Translations under genes and position numbers: made by a program
NCBI GenBank assembly: GCA_003343845.1
Contig: QAKK01000016.1
Coordinates: 1 to 21,700, forward strand
Origin: Oscillospiraceae bacterium
Lineage (GTDB): Bacteria; Bacillota; Clostridia; Oscillospirales; CAG-272
Direction of reading: 5' to 3'
DNA length: 21,700 bases
The notes under the pieces: model-generated
Databases searched by the model: none
What the model was told of the DNA's origin: nothing
Seen by the model: only the letters and a program-made list of their open reading frames with translations
Shown here: in pieces, positions 6,245-13,354 of the stretch
Position numbering within the stretch: position 1 is the first letter of the stretch
Layout: each line of letters begins with the position of its first letter

Positions 6245-6587
6245 TTTCGTCACCATCTTCTTCATCCGCATCGTCGTCCAGGTGTTCGGCGAAATATTCG
6301 CCTGCCCAAACGGAATCCTCAAAAATCGGTTTTGAGTCGATTTCGTCTGCTGCGCGGACAGAGAGCTTGACCATGATGTCATATTCACCGTTTTTCATTT
6401 CTTCGATTTGTTCTTCGCTGAATTCATCGTACAGCCACGACCAGTCGTAGCACTTGGTTGTCGCCGTCTTGAACTCGTCGCTGCCTTCCTCGAAATTGCC
6501 GCGCATATAGCCGGAATCTTCGTATTCGCAGCCGTGGTTGGGAACGAATTTGCTGAAGGAAATCACCTGTTCATACATTTTTGCCAT
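6234..6587 (-). CDS. Highly acidic small protein (anti-CRISPR-like candidate)
   Basis: This 117-residue protein is the first gene of the minus-strand operon. It begins MAKMYEQVISFSKFVPNHG, contains an aromatic/acidic centre (CYDWSWLYDEFSEEQIEEMK) and ends in an almost purely acidic tail (DDDADEEDGDENDN). The start is fixed by a GGAG site 9 bases upstream; an open frame continues further up but lacks a site. Its end overlaps the HTH gene by 11 bases. Small, acidic, family-less proteins placed before an HTH gene under a strong repressible promoter are the common picture of anti-CRISPR or other anti-defence genes, and acidity can reflect DNA mimicry. That function is inference; the protein itself is not recognised. 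Confidence 0.75.
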   Translation of the reverse strand: MAKMYEQVISFSKFVPNHGCEYEDSGYMRGNFEEGSDEFKTATTKCYDWSWLYDEFSEEQIEEMKNGEYDIMVKLSVRAADEIDSKPIFEDSVWAGEYFAEHLDDDADEEDGDENDN

Positions 6588-6648
6588 TGTCTTTTTCTCC
6601 TTTTTTGTTTGCGGATTGATTTCGGGGATCTCCGCCCCCGGTGACATC

Positions 6649-6677
6649 ATAATAGCACGCATTGCGTGCTTTGTCAA
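6649..6677 (-). promoter_or_regulatory. Consensus promoter with palindromic operator in the spacer
   Basis: On the minus strand TTGACA (6677-6672) and TATTAT (6654-6649) are 17 bases apart, a near-ideal sigma-70 promoter. The spacer contains a perfect 15-base palindrome (6655-6669, arms GCACGCA and TGCGTGC around one T). A dimeric HTH protein bound there would block polymerase, so this is the likely autoregulatory site of the HTH gene. The predicted start is near 6642, giving a leader of about 55 bases. Confidence 0.85.
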
Positions 6678-6736
6678 CAGGGTTTTGCAAAAAAAATAAA
6701 AAAATTTTCGGCGGCGTTTTGCGGAGGGACGAAAAG

Positions 6737-6790
6737 TCACATATTTTCACATATTTTCCTATAGATTTTGTTTTCTGGGCGTGGTATAGT
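6737..6790 (+). promoter_or_regulatory. Late promoter region with tandem 10-bp repeats
   Basis: Two adjoining copies of TCACATATTT (6737-6746 and 6747-6756) precede an extended -10 (TG at 6782-6783, TATAGT at 6785-6790). No good -35 is present, as expected for an activator-dependent late promoter. The repeats are candidate sites for the sigma-like regulator at 5120, or alternatively for the terminase small subunit (packaging site). Start would be near 6797. Confidence 0.5.
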
Positions 6791-6807
6791 TAAAATGAAA
6801 ATACTAC

Positions 6808-6837
6808 AAGCAGAGACGCGCAGTCCCTGCTTTTTTT
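6808..6837 (+). terminator. Leader hairpin with T run (possible attenuator)
   Basis: AAGCAG (6808-6813) pairs with CTGCTT (6827-6832), one mismatch follows, then GAC pairs with GTC around a 5-base loop. Seven T residues (6831-6837) come next. It sits about 10 bases after the predicted late start and upstream of the terminase genes, so it may act as an attenuator needing antitermination. Confidence 0.6.
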
Positions 6838-6853
6838 GTACCCGGAGGACGAA

Positions 6854-7015
6854 ATGCGGGAGACATACAGAGAAGGAGATGCGCAAGCGCAGCGGTGCAT
6901 GCGCTGCGTATACGGGGAGCTGATTGCCAAACAGGATGGGGAGACGCAAATGTACTGCCCGTTCGGCGCGTGTATCAGCGAGAAAGGCGGCGAAAATGGC
7001 AGCAAACAGCGCTAA
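6854..7015 (+). CDS. 53-residue four-cysteine zinc-ribbon-like protein
   Basis: This short gene has a clear GGAGG site six bases before its ATG. The product contains two cysteine pairs, RCMRCVYGELI and MYCPFGACIS, with the spacing of a small zinc ribbon. It overlaps the terminase small subunit gene by 20 bases and is the first gene of the late operon. Small proteins of this type precede terminase genes in several Firmicutes phages, but I know no proven role. A nucleic-acid-binding regulator is the simplest guess. Confidence 0.65.
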   Translation: MRETYREGDAQAQRCMRCVYGELIAKQDGETQMYCPFGACISEKGGENGSKQR

Positions 7016-7304
7016 AACAGCCAAGCGCGGGCGGGGGAGACCGTTTGAAAAAGGGCAGAGCGGAAACCCGAGCGGCAGACCGAAAAAGCCACCGGAGCTG
7101 CGCGAGCTGGCGGACAAAAGCCTCGACGAGATAAAAAATATCGTCGAGACGACGCAAAACGAAAAAATAAAAGCAGACCTGTGCAAATGGTTGTATGAGA
7201 TGCAGTACGGCAAGGCAACGCAGCGGCAGGAGGTTGACGGCACGCTGGACGGTGGTGCGATCGCGGTGCGGCTGGAAGGAGAGCTTGCAGAGTGGGCAAA
7301 ATGA
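6996..7304 (+). CDS. terS: Terminase small subunit (DUF5681-type)
   Basis: This 102-residue protein carries the basic motif RGRGRPFEKGQSGNPSGRPK near its N terminus, the signature of DUF5681 proteins encoded just before large terminases. The rest is helical (ELRELADKSLDEIKNIVETT, CKWLYEMQYGKATQRQEV), a plausible oligomerisation part. The small subunit would recognise the packaging site and recruit the large subunit. The ATG at 6996 was chosen because it puts the motif in its usual place and has an AAAGGCGG site; an upstream in-frame start would be read inside the 53-residue gene. It overlaps the large subunit gene. Confidence 0.85.
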   Translation: MAANSAKTAKRGRGRPFEKGQSGNPSGRPKKPPELRELADKSLDEIKNIVETTQNEKIKADLCKWLYEMQYGKATQRQEVDGTLDGGAIAVRLEGELAEWAK

Positions 7305-8719
7305 CGCGCTCTGCGCAGGATGCGCTGATCTGGAAGCGTCTGCGCACGGAACGACCGAACGCGCGGCAGCGGGCGTTTTTTGCGTCCGAGGCGCTGCACA
7401 CGATGTACGGCGGTGCGCGCGGAGGCGGAAAGTCATGGGCGGCACGGCGCAAGGCGGTGCTGCTTTGCATCGCCTATGCGGGTCTGCGCGTGCTGCTTGT
7501 GCGTCGGACGATGCCGGAACTGCGCGAAAACCACATCATCCCGCTGCTGTCGGAGCTGGACGGCTATGCACAATACAGACAGGACGACCGCGCGTTTGTG
7601 TTCCCGAACGGCAGCCGCCTGAAGCTGGGATATTGCGACTGCGACAGCGACATGATCCAATACCAGGGGAACGAATATGATGCGATATTTTTTGAAGAAG
7701 CGACAAACCTGCGCGAAGAATGGATCAGGTTTATCGCGACGACGCTGCGCACGGGACGCACGGATGGCTTCCGCACACGCATCTATTACACCTGCAATCC
7801 GGGGGGCGTGAGCCATGCTTATTTCAAGCGCCTGTTTATAGACCGGCAATTCGTCGATGGTGAAGACCCGGATGACTATCTGTACATTCCGGCGACGGTG
7901 CGCGACAATGCAGTTCTGATGGAACGCAACCCCGGATATATCAAGCAGCTGGAGGCGCTGCCGGAGAACCTGCGGCGTGCACATCTTGACGGCGACTGGA
8001 ACGTTTTCGACGGCGCATTCTTCGCGGAACTGCGGCTGTTTACAAAGCCGCTTGCCGATGCGACGATGACGCATGTGGTCGAGCCGTTCGGCATCCCATA
8101 CAGCTGGCGCATCTATCGGTCGTTTGACTGGGGCTATTCCAAGCCTTCCGCCTGCCTGTGGTGGGCTGTTGACTACGACGGTCGCGCGTATCTGGCGGAC
8201 GAATTGTACACATGCGCTGCGCGCGGCGGCGCAATGATCCCGGACACGGGGCTGAAATGGTCGGCAGATCAGGTATTTGCCGAGATTCACCGGCGCGAGA
8301 GTGAGCGATTCCCCGGACGGCAGATCACCGGCGTTGCCGACCCTGCAATCTGGGCGGAAAACGGCGGCGAGCCGATCGTTGCGGCTGCCGACCGGCATCA
8401 GGTATATTTTGACCGCGCCGACCACACGCGCATTGCCGGATGGATGCAGGTGCGCCGCAGACTGCAATTCGGCGAGGACGGCAGACCGATGCTGTACATC
8501 TTTTCGACCTGCAAAAACACGCTGCGGACGCTGCCGATCTTGCAATACTCGGCGCGCGACCCGGAAGACCTGGACACGACGGAGGAAGACCACATCGCAG
8601 ATGCATTGCGGTATTTCTGCATGATGTCTCCGCTATCTCCGGAGCGAGAAGCAAAACCGAATTATCCTACCATAGATCCGCTGGCGAAACCGAAAGCCGA
8701 GCGGATCTCTTATTTTTGA
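7292..8719 (+). CDS. terL: Terminase large subunit
   Basis: This 475-residue motor and nuclease packages DNA into the prohead. The ATPase half shows Walker A GGARGGGKS (40-48), Walker B AIFFEEA (131-137) and the coupling motif TCNPGG (167-172). The RNase H-like nuclease half shows the expected acidic residues: D279 in SFDWGY, D350 in VADPA, and D433/D437 in EEDHIADALRY. Length is normal. The GTG at 7292 has AAGGAG ten bases upstream; an ATG at 7301, in an ATGA overlap with the small subunit, is an equally reasonable start and shortens the product by three residues. The portal gene follows after 8 bases. Confidence 0.97.
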   Translation: MGKMTRSAQDALIWKRLRTERPNARQRAFFASEALHTMYGGARGGGKSWAARRKAVLLCIAYAGLRVLLVRRTMPELRENHIIPLLSELDGYAQYRQDDRAFVFPNGSRLKLGYCDCDSDMIQYQGNEYDAIFFEEATNLREEWIRFIATTLRTGRTDGFRTRIYYTCNPGGVSHAYFKRLFIDRQFVDGEDPDDYLYIPATVRDNAVLMERNPGYIKQLEALPENLRRAHLDGDWNVFDGAFFAELRLFTKPLADATMTHVVEPFGIPYSWRIYRSFDWGYSKPSACLWWAVDYDGRAYLADELYTCAARGGAMIPDTGLKWSADQVFAEIHRRESERFPGRQITGVADPAIWAENGGEPIVAAADRHQVYFDRADHTRIAGWMQVRRRLQFGEDGRPMLYIFSTCKNTLRTLPILQYSARDPEDLDTTEEDHIADALRYFCMMSPLSPEREAKPNYPTIDPLAKPKAERISYF

Positions 8720-8727
8720 GGTGACAC

Positions 8728-10602
8728 ATGGACGATACAATCAAGGACACGATGCGCGAGCAAGCCGGGATGGGGCAGAGCAATATCGCTGCGCGCGAGG
8801 TTGCGGAAGCACTGGGCATCCTGCGCCGATATAAAGACGGCAAAGCCAACCTCGAAGTCCGCATCATCAACGAGGACAGGTGGTGGAGACGCCGCCATTG
8901 GAGCGATCTCGCGGAGGGCGCGGACAGAGAGACCCCGGCGGGCGCGCAACTGTTTAATGCGGTCGAAAACAAGGTCGCGGATGTCTACGACAACATCCCG
9001 GACTGCTCCTTCCTGCCGCGCTCTGCGGACGACGAGGAGGCGGCAAAAGTGCTGACCAGCGTGATGCCGTGTGTGCTGGAGCAGAACGGCATCGAGAACG
9101 CCTACTGCGATGTGGCGCGGAACAAGATTACGACCGGCACGGGCTGCTATGCGGTTGTGTGGGACGCGGCAAAGCTTGGCGGTCTCGGCGACATCAGCAT
9201 CAAATCCGTGTCGGTGCTGGGGCTGTACTGGGAGCCCGGTGTGACGGATATACAGGACAGCCCGAACCTGTTTTATGTGGCGGAGCAGCCGAACGAAACG
9301 ATCCTTGCTGCCTATCCGCAGTTGGAAGACAAGCTCGGCTTCAAGGATGTGGTCGTCGCTGCGCGGGTCTACGAGGACGAGCCGGACGCAAGCCGCCGCA
9401 CGCCGGTGATCGACTGGTACTATAAGCGGCGCATCGGAACAAAGACCGTTGTGCACTATGTCAAAATCTGCGCGGGCGAGGTGTTGTTCGCGTCCGAAAA
9501 TGACCCGGATTATGCGGAACGCGGCTGGTATGACCACGGCATGTATCCGTTTGTGCCGGACACAATGTTTCCGCTGTCGGGCACACCGTGCGGCTATGGC
9601 TACATATCGGTCGGCAAGGCACAGCAGATGCAGATCGACAAACTGCAGAATGCGATTGTGCGCAACTCGATCGTCGGGGCGACCCGGCGGCGCATCGTGC
9701 GCGAGGGTTCAAACGTCAATGTCGCAGACCTTGCGGACATTTCGAAGGAAGTGGTCACCATGTCCGGCTCGGGCGACCCGCGCGAGGCGTTTGTGGATCT
9801 GACCGAGCCTGTGCTCGGCGGCAACTACATCACGGTGCTGCAGGAGCTGGAGGCGACGCTCAAGGAGACGACCGCAAACCGCGATTTTGCACAGGGCGGC
9901 ACATCCGGCGGCGTGACCTCCGGCACGGCGATCTCGGCGCTGGTCGAGGCGGGCAACAAGCAATCCCGCATGACGATCCGCGGCTCCTACGAGGCATACC
10001 GCAAGGTTGTGACGATGTGTCTTGAGCTGGTTCGGCAGTTTTACGCTGACGCGCGGATTTACCGCATCACGGGAGACGACGGCACGACACAGTTTGTGCC
10101 GTTTGACAATCGTATGCTGCGTGGGCAGACACAGGTCGGCGGCGTGGACATTGGCGAGAAAGAGCCGGTATTTGACATCAAAGTCCGGGCGCACAAGCAA
10201 TCGCCGTTCGCGCGTGTGACGCAGAATGAGCTCATGAAGGAATTCTTCTCGATGGGATTCTTCGCGCCGCAAAATGCGACGGTGGCACTGGCTTGCCTTG
10301 AAGGCATGGAGTTTGAGGGCAAGGATCAGCTGAAGCAGCGCATCGAACAGAACGGCACCCTGTACACCGAGAACATCGAGCTGAAGCAGACGGCGCTGCG
10401 GCTTGCGGCTGTCGTGGACGACGCAAAGGGCACGAATCTGACGCAGCAGTTGGCACAGTCGTATGGCGTGGACGCCGAGCCGGTGATGCCGCAGGGCGGC
10501 ACGCAGGCGGCGGTGGAAGAATCGCCGGATGTGATGGAGGCAGCCGGAGACGGTCAGAACAAGGCAGCTGCCGCGCGAATTGCCGAGACAACGGAGGTCT
10601 GA
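8728..10602 (+). CDS. Portal protein (large, P22-like)
   Basis: This 624-residue protein would form the ring at the capsid vertex through which DNA enters and leaves. Position straight after the large terminase, the length, and segments such as LFNAVENKVADVYDNIPDCS, RNKITTGTGCYAVVWD and QIDKLQNAIVRNSIVGATRR fit portals of the large P22-like class. The long helical part with TAISALVEAGNKQSRMTIRG followed by YEAYRKVVTMCLELVRQFYA matches the usual portal core and stem. The C-terminal 60 residues are Gln/Ala-rich. It has a GAGGTGAC-type site before the ATG. The P22-like label is from general resemblance, the portal call is firmer. Confidence 0.87.
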   Translation: MDDTIKDTMREQAGMGQSNIAAREVAEALGILRRYKDGKANLEVRIINEDRWWRRRHWSDLAEGADRETPAGAQLFNAVENKVADVYDNIPDCSFLPRSADDEEAAKVLTSVMPCVLEQNGIENAYCDVARNKITTGTGCYAVVWDAAKLGGLGDISIKSVSVLGLYWEPGVTDIQDSPNLFYVAEQPNETILAAYPQLEDKLGFKDVVVAARVYEDEPDASRRTPVIDWYYKRRIGTKTVVHYVKICAGEVLFASENDPDYAERGWYDHGMYPFVPDTMFPLSGTPCGYGYISVGKAQQMQIDKLQNAIVRNSIVGATRRRIVREGSNVNVADLADISKEVVTMSGSGDPREAFVDLTEPVLGGNYITVLQELEATLKETTANRDFAQGGTSGGVTSGTAISALVEAGNKQSRMTIRGSYEAYRKVVTMCLELVRQFYADARIYRITGDDGTTQFVPFDNRMLRGQTQVGGVDIGEKEPVFDIKVRAHKQSPFARVTQNELMKEFFSMGFFAPQNATVALACLEGMEFEGKDQLKQRIEQNGTLYTENIELKQTALRLAAVVDDAKGTNLTQQLAQSYGVDAEPVMPQGGTQAAVEESPDVMEAAGDGQNKAAAARIAETTEV

Positions 10603-10603
10603 T

Positions 10604-10906
10604 ATGGTTGAAATCAAAGTGACACGGAGAGGGCGGCATATCGCTTTTGACATTACAGGGCACGCACACGGCGGCGCAAAGGGCGAGGACGTGATCTGCG
10701 CCGGCGTATCGACACTGACGCTGACGCTGGCATCCGCGCTGGCGCATGTCGGCGCGCCAGGGCTTGACACCACGCTGAGCAGCGGCAAGGCGCACATTGC
10801 CTGTCGGGAGACCAAAGCGACACGCCCCGTCATACAGACGGTGATGCGGGGATTTGACATCCTCGCCGACAGCTACCCCGCAAATGTCGGGATTACAATG
10901 GTATAA
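10604..10906 (+). CDS. Prp-type cysteine protease (prohead protease candidate)
   Basis: This 100-residue protein is a homologue of Prp, the Firmicutes protease that trims the N terminus of ribosomal protein L27. The key stretch FDITGHAHGGAKGEDVICAG places the catalytic histidine (H20) and cysteine (C32) 12 residues apart, as in known Prp. Lying between portal and scaffold, it most likely matures head proteins rather than ribosomes: both the scaffold and the capsid protein downstream begin with Prp-like sites. S. aureus phage 80alpha uses the host Prp in this way, so a phage-borne copy makes the phage independent of the host enzyme. An ACGGAGG site precedes the ATG at 10604. Confidence 0.88.
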   Translation: MVEIKVTRRGRHIAFDITGHAHGGAKGEDVICAGVSTLTLTLASALAHVGAPGLDTTLSSGKAHIACRETKATRPVIQTVMRGFDILADSYPANVGITMV

Positions 10907-10978
10907 GGCGCAATGCGCGCTTTATCATATTTTGCCGCAAGGCTGACGCACGGGAACAGACCGCGCAAGGAGGATTTT

Positions 10979-11785
10979 ATGGCACAGACAAAGTATACCC
11001 TTCTGCAACTCTTTGCCGAGGGCGCAGACGGGTCGGGCGCAGCACCTGCCGCCGAGGGTACAACGGGCGCATCCACACCTGCCGCCGCCGGGCAGGACAT
11101 TGACGCAGAATTTGAGGCACTGGTCGCCAAGGGCGGCAAGTATGCCGATGCCTTCGCGCGAAAGGCACAGGCAAGCTTCGATCAGCGTTACAAGGGTTTC
11201 AAAGCCACCGAGAAGAAAGCCGCACGCCTTGAGCGATTTGCGCAGACGGTTGCGGGGGACTACAAGGTGGACGCTGCGGACGTTGATGCGCTGGAAGATG
11301 CGTATCTCAGCGATGCGCGGCGATTTGCCGAGAAGTCGGCAGAGACCGGAAGATCGGCAGAAGACCTCGCCAAAGAAGACCGCATGTCCCGCAAACTGAA
11401 AGAATACGAGGAGCGCGAAAAGCGGGAAAATGCGCAAAAGGCGCAGGACGCGGAGGCAAGACGATTCTACGATTCGCTTGTGCGGCAGGAGGCAGCCATG
11501 CGGAAGCAATTCCCGGATTTCCGGCTCGACCGTGAGCTGGAAGATCAGACCTTCCGTCTGCTTGTCAAATCCGGCGCCAAGCTGGAAGACGCGTACTTTG
11601 CGGTACATCACGCCGAACTGATGGCGCAGACCGCGAGCGACGCGAAGAATGCAACGCTTGCATCCGTTGCGGCGAAGGGCTCTCGTCCCGCAGAAGCTGC
11701 GGCATCCTCGGCGACGCCCACGCCCGCGAAGGTAGACTATTCAAAGATGCCCAGAGCTGATTTTATGAAGCTCTGGAACAGCTGA
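10979..11785 (+). CDS. Scaffold protein with N-terminal Prp site
   Basis: This 268-residue protein would guide capsid assembly inside the prohead and then leave. It starts MAQTKYTLLQLFAEGADG, whose LLQLFAEG (8-15) resembles the LNLQFFA cut site of Prp. A Gly/Ala/Thr-rich linker is followed by a long charged coiled coil (about residues 100-170, SRKLKEYEEREKREN) and the common scaffold segment MRKQFPDFRLD. The C-terminal tail KVDYSKMPRADFMKLWNS is the usual capsid-contact end. The ATG at 10979 has a perfect AAGGAGG site; an in-frame ATG at 10913 lacks one. It lies directly before the capsid gene. Confidence 0.85.
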   Translation: MAQTKYTLLQLFAEGADGSGAAPAAEGTTGASTPAAAGQDIDAEFEALVAKGGKYADAFARKAQASFDQRYKGFKATEKKAARLERFAQTVAGDYKVDAADVDALEDAYLSDARRFAEKSAETGRSAEDLAKEDRMSRKLKEYEEREKRENAQKAQDAEARRFYDSLVRQEAAMRKQFPDFRLDRELEDQTFRLLVKSGAKLEDAYFAVHHAELMAQTASDAKNATLASVAAKGSRPAEAAASSATPTPAKVDYSKMPRADFMKLWNS

Positions 11786-11815
11786 CACGCGCTCCGATCA
11801 AAAGGAGAAAAAAAC

Positions 11816-12877
11816 ATGAAGAAAATTTTTAAGATGCTGCAGATGTTTGTGAATCTGCAGATGTTTGCCGAAGTTGTCAACTCGACGGTCGACCCGGCGT
11901 CCGGCACGAATCCGCTGGCGACCGAATACGACGCGACCTTCTGGAACACCGCGTTGATCCGCCTCGCCGAGCCCAAGCTGGTGCACGACCTGTTTGCACA
12001 GAAGGTCAGCATCCCGTCCGGTAACGGCAAGACGGTTGAATGGCGCAAAGTTGACGGGCTTTCGACCGACCCTGCCGACAATATCCTGACAGAGGGGACG
12101 CCCGGCGACGGTCAGCAGATGAAGATTACGGCGATCACCGCCAAGGTCAAGCAGTACGGTAACTTCATCAAGTTCACCGACATGCTGGAGCTGACGTCGA
12201 AAGACCCGATCATGCGCATTGCAACGCAGTCCTGCGCAGCGCAGATGGCGGGCGTGTCCGACAAGATCACGCGCAACCGCATGCACGAGGCGACAAACTC
12301 GTTCTGCGCAAACAACTGCACCGGTCTTGCAGCCATTGAACCGACTGACACAATGCAGCTGGACGATCTGTTCAAGGCTGCCGCACGCCTGGAAAGCAAC
12401 GATGCGCCGACGATTGACGGCTTCTACGTTGCGATCATGCACCCGCTGGTGGCAAAGGACTTGATGTCCAAGCTGTCCGGCACGACTGCATGGGTCGATG
12501 TGATGAAGTATGCAAATACCGAGAACATCATCAACGGCGAGATCGGCAAGATCGGCAAGGTGCGTGTGGTGACGACGACCAACGCAAAGTGCTATAAGGC
12601 AAACGCATCCGGCGCGGGCGGTCTTAGCGGCGCAAAGGACGGTACGGTTGTCTTCGCGACGATCGTAGTCGGCGATGATGCATACGGCACGACCGAGATC
12701 ACGGGCGGCGGCGCAGAGCTGATTACGCACGGCAAGGGCGAAATCGGCGGTCCGCTGAACCAGTATTCCACCGTTGGCTGGAAGCAGACCAAGGCTGCGG
12801 AAATCCTCGTGGATAAATACATGGTCAAGATTTATTCGTCTGCATCGCAGGCGTCTCTGATCACGGCAAACAACTGA
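11816..12877 (+). CDS. Major capsid protein, N4-gp56 family
   Basis: This 353-residue protein would form the capsid shell. The segment LIRLAEPKLVHDLFAQKVSI, then GNGKTVEWRKVDGL, LTEGTPGDGQQMKITAITAK and VKQYGNFIKFTDMLEL, is the pattern of the N4-gp56 family of capsid proteins. The N terminus MKKIFKMLQMFVNLQMFAEV contains a Prp-like cut site (NLQMFAE, 13-19) preceded by a near-copy (LQMF at 8-11), so the mature protein probably starts near residue 18. The C-terminal half has the GTTEITGGGAELITHGKGEI stretch and ends in SLITANN. A strong AAGGAG site precedes the ATG, in keeping with high expression. A very stable hairpin follows the stop. Confidence 0.93.
   Translation: MKKIFKMLQMFVNLQMFAEVVNSTVDPASGTNPLATEYDATFWNTALIRLAEPKLVHDLFAQKVSIPSGNGKTVEWRKVDGLSTDPADNILTEGTPGDGQQMKITAITAKVKQYGNFIKFTDMLELTSKDPIMRIATQSCAAQMAGVSDKITRNRMHEATNSFCANNCTGLAAIEPTDTMQLDDLFKAAARLESNDAPTIDGFYVAIMHPLVAKDLMSKLSGTTAWVDVMKYANTENIINGEIGKIGKVRVVTTTNAKCYKANASGAGGLSGAKDGTVVFATIVVGDDAYGTTEITGGGAELITHGKGEIGGPLNQYSTVGWKQTKAAEILVDKYMVKIYSSASQASLITANN
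11837..11872 (+). repeat. 18-bp tandem duplication in the capsid gene start
   Basis: Two adjoining 18-base units (11837-11854 and 11855-11872) share their first 13 bases, CTGCAGATGTTTG. They encode LQMFVN and LQMFAE, so the Prp-like recognition motif is present twice in a row, with the second copy carrying the F-A pair typical of the cut. Confidence 0.85.
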
Positions 12878-12883
12878 ACAGGC

Positions 12884-12905
12884 GGGGAGAGCTTCGGCTC
12901 TCCCC
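12884..12905 (+). other. UUCG-capped hairpin after the capsid gene
   Basis: GGGGAGAGC (12884-12892) and GCTCTCCCC (12897-12905) form a perfect 9-bp stem around TTCG, the very stable cUUCGg tetraloop. The downstream T stretch is broken, so full termination is unlikely. A 3' protecting or partially terminating element that keeps capsid mRNA high relative to downstream genes is plausible. Confidence 0.75.
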
Positions 12906-12926
12906 ATCTATTTTTAGGAGGTTATC

Positions 12927-13250
12927 ATGGCAAGAACAAGCAACAAGTCATTTGAAGAAATCGCAACGGCGGAGGCGTCCGCCGAATCCTTTGTGACGCC
13001 TGCTGCCATACTGGCACGCGAAAGAGGCGAAAAGACCTATGTCGTCAACATTGCAAAGCGCTACGACGAAGATCGCGAGCGCTTTCTGCAAATTGACGAC
13101 AATCCGCCCGCGACTGTCCCGACAGAGGAAGATGTCGAGGTCGCGGAAAATGAATATTTTGCACTCAAAGCAAGCGGGACGCTGCGTAAGGCTACGAACC
13201 GCATGATCGAGGAACTGGTCAACAGGACGGCAAAGTGCGGTGCCCTGTAA
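12927..13250 (+). CDS. Small virion-associated protein, unknown (connector candidate)
   Basis: This 107-residue protein has a perfect AGGAGG site and lies straight after the capsid gene and its hairpin. It starts MARTSNKSFEEIATAEASAE and is mostly helical and charged, with a basic C-terminal helix (RKATNRMIEELVNRTAKCGAL). Genes in this position often encode head-completion, decoration or head-tail joining proteins, but the sequence shows no motif that decides between them. No signal peptide or membrane segment is present. Confidence 0.75.
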   Translation: MARTSNKSFEEIATAEASAESFVTPAAILARERGEKTYVVNIAKRYDEDRERFLQIDDNPPATVPTEEDVEVAENEYFALKASGTLRKATNRMIEELVNRTAKCGAL

Positions 13251-13257
13251 AACCATC

Positions 13258-13307
13258 GGACGGCGTCGCCGTCCATATGCGCGGGGAGAGGGCGCCGATG
13301 CGCCGAT
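13258..13307 (+). other. Intergenic hairpin and short direct repeat
   Basis: In the 104-base gap between two late genes GGACGGC (13258-13264) pairs with GCCGTCC (13268-13274) around a 3-base loop, and GCGCCGAT occurs twice in tandem (13292-13307). No T run follows. It may tune mRNA stability, or be a remnant of a lost frame. Confidence 0.5.
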
Positions 13308-13354
13308 GTTTGCGGGGCATACCCGCACCCGCGTACCATACAAGGAGAGACGAT

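Noticed and set aside
7433..8593. 386-codon open frame on the minus strand opposite the large terminase gene
   Set aside because: It is a mirror effect of codon bias in the GC-rich plus-strand gene; no ribosome binding site, protein-like motifs or matching operon context.
9709..10860. 383-codon minus-strand open frame opposite portal and Prp genes
   Set aside because: It spans two solid plus-strand genes, is rich in Arg/His/Cys without domain signatures, and has no start signals.
10906..10923. Possible terminator after the Prp gene (AAG-GCGC / GCGC-G-CTT with short T stretch)
   Set aside because: The stem has a bulge and only three T residues follow, too weak to claim between co-expressed head genes.
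11798..12907. 369-codon minus-strand open frame opposite the capsid gene
   Set aside because: Same shadow effect; the plus strand encodes a recognisable capsid protein over the whole span.
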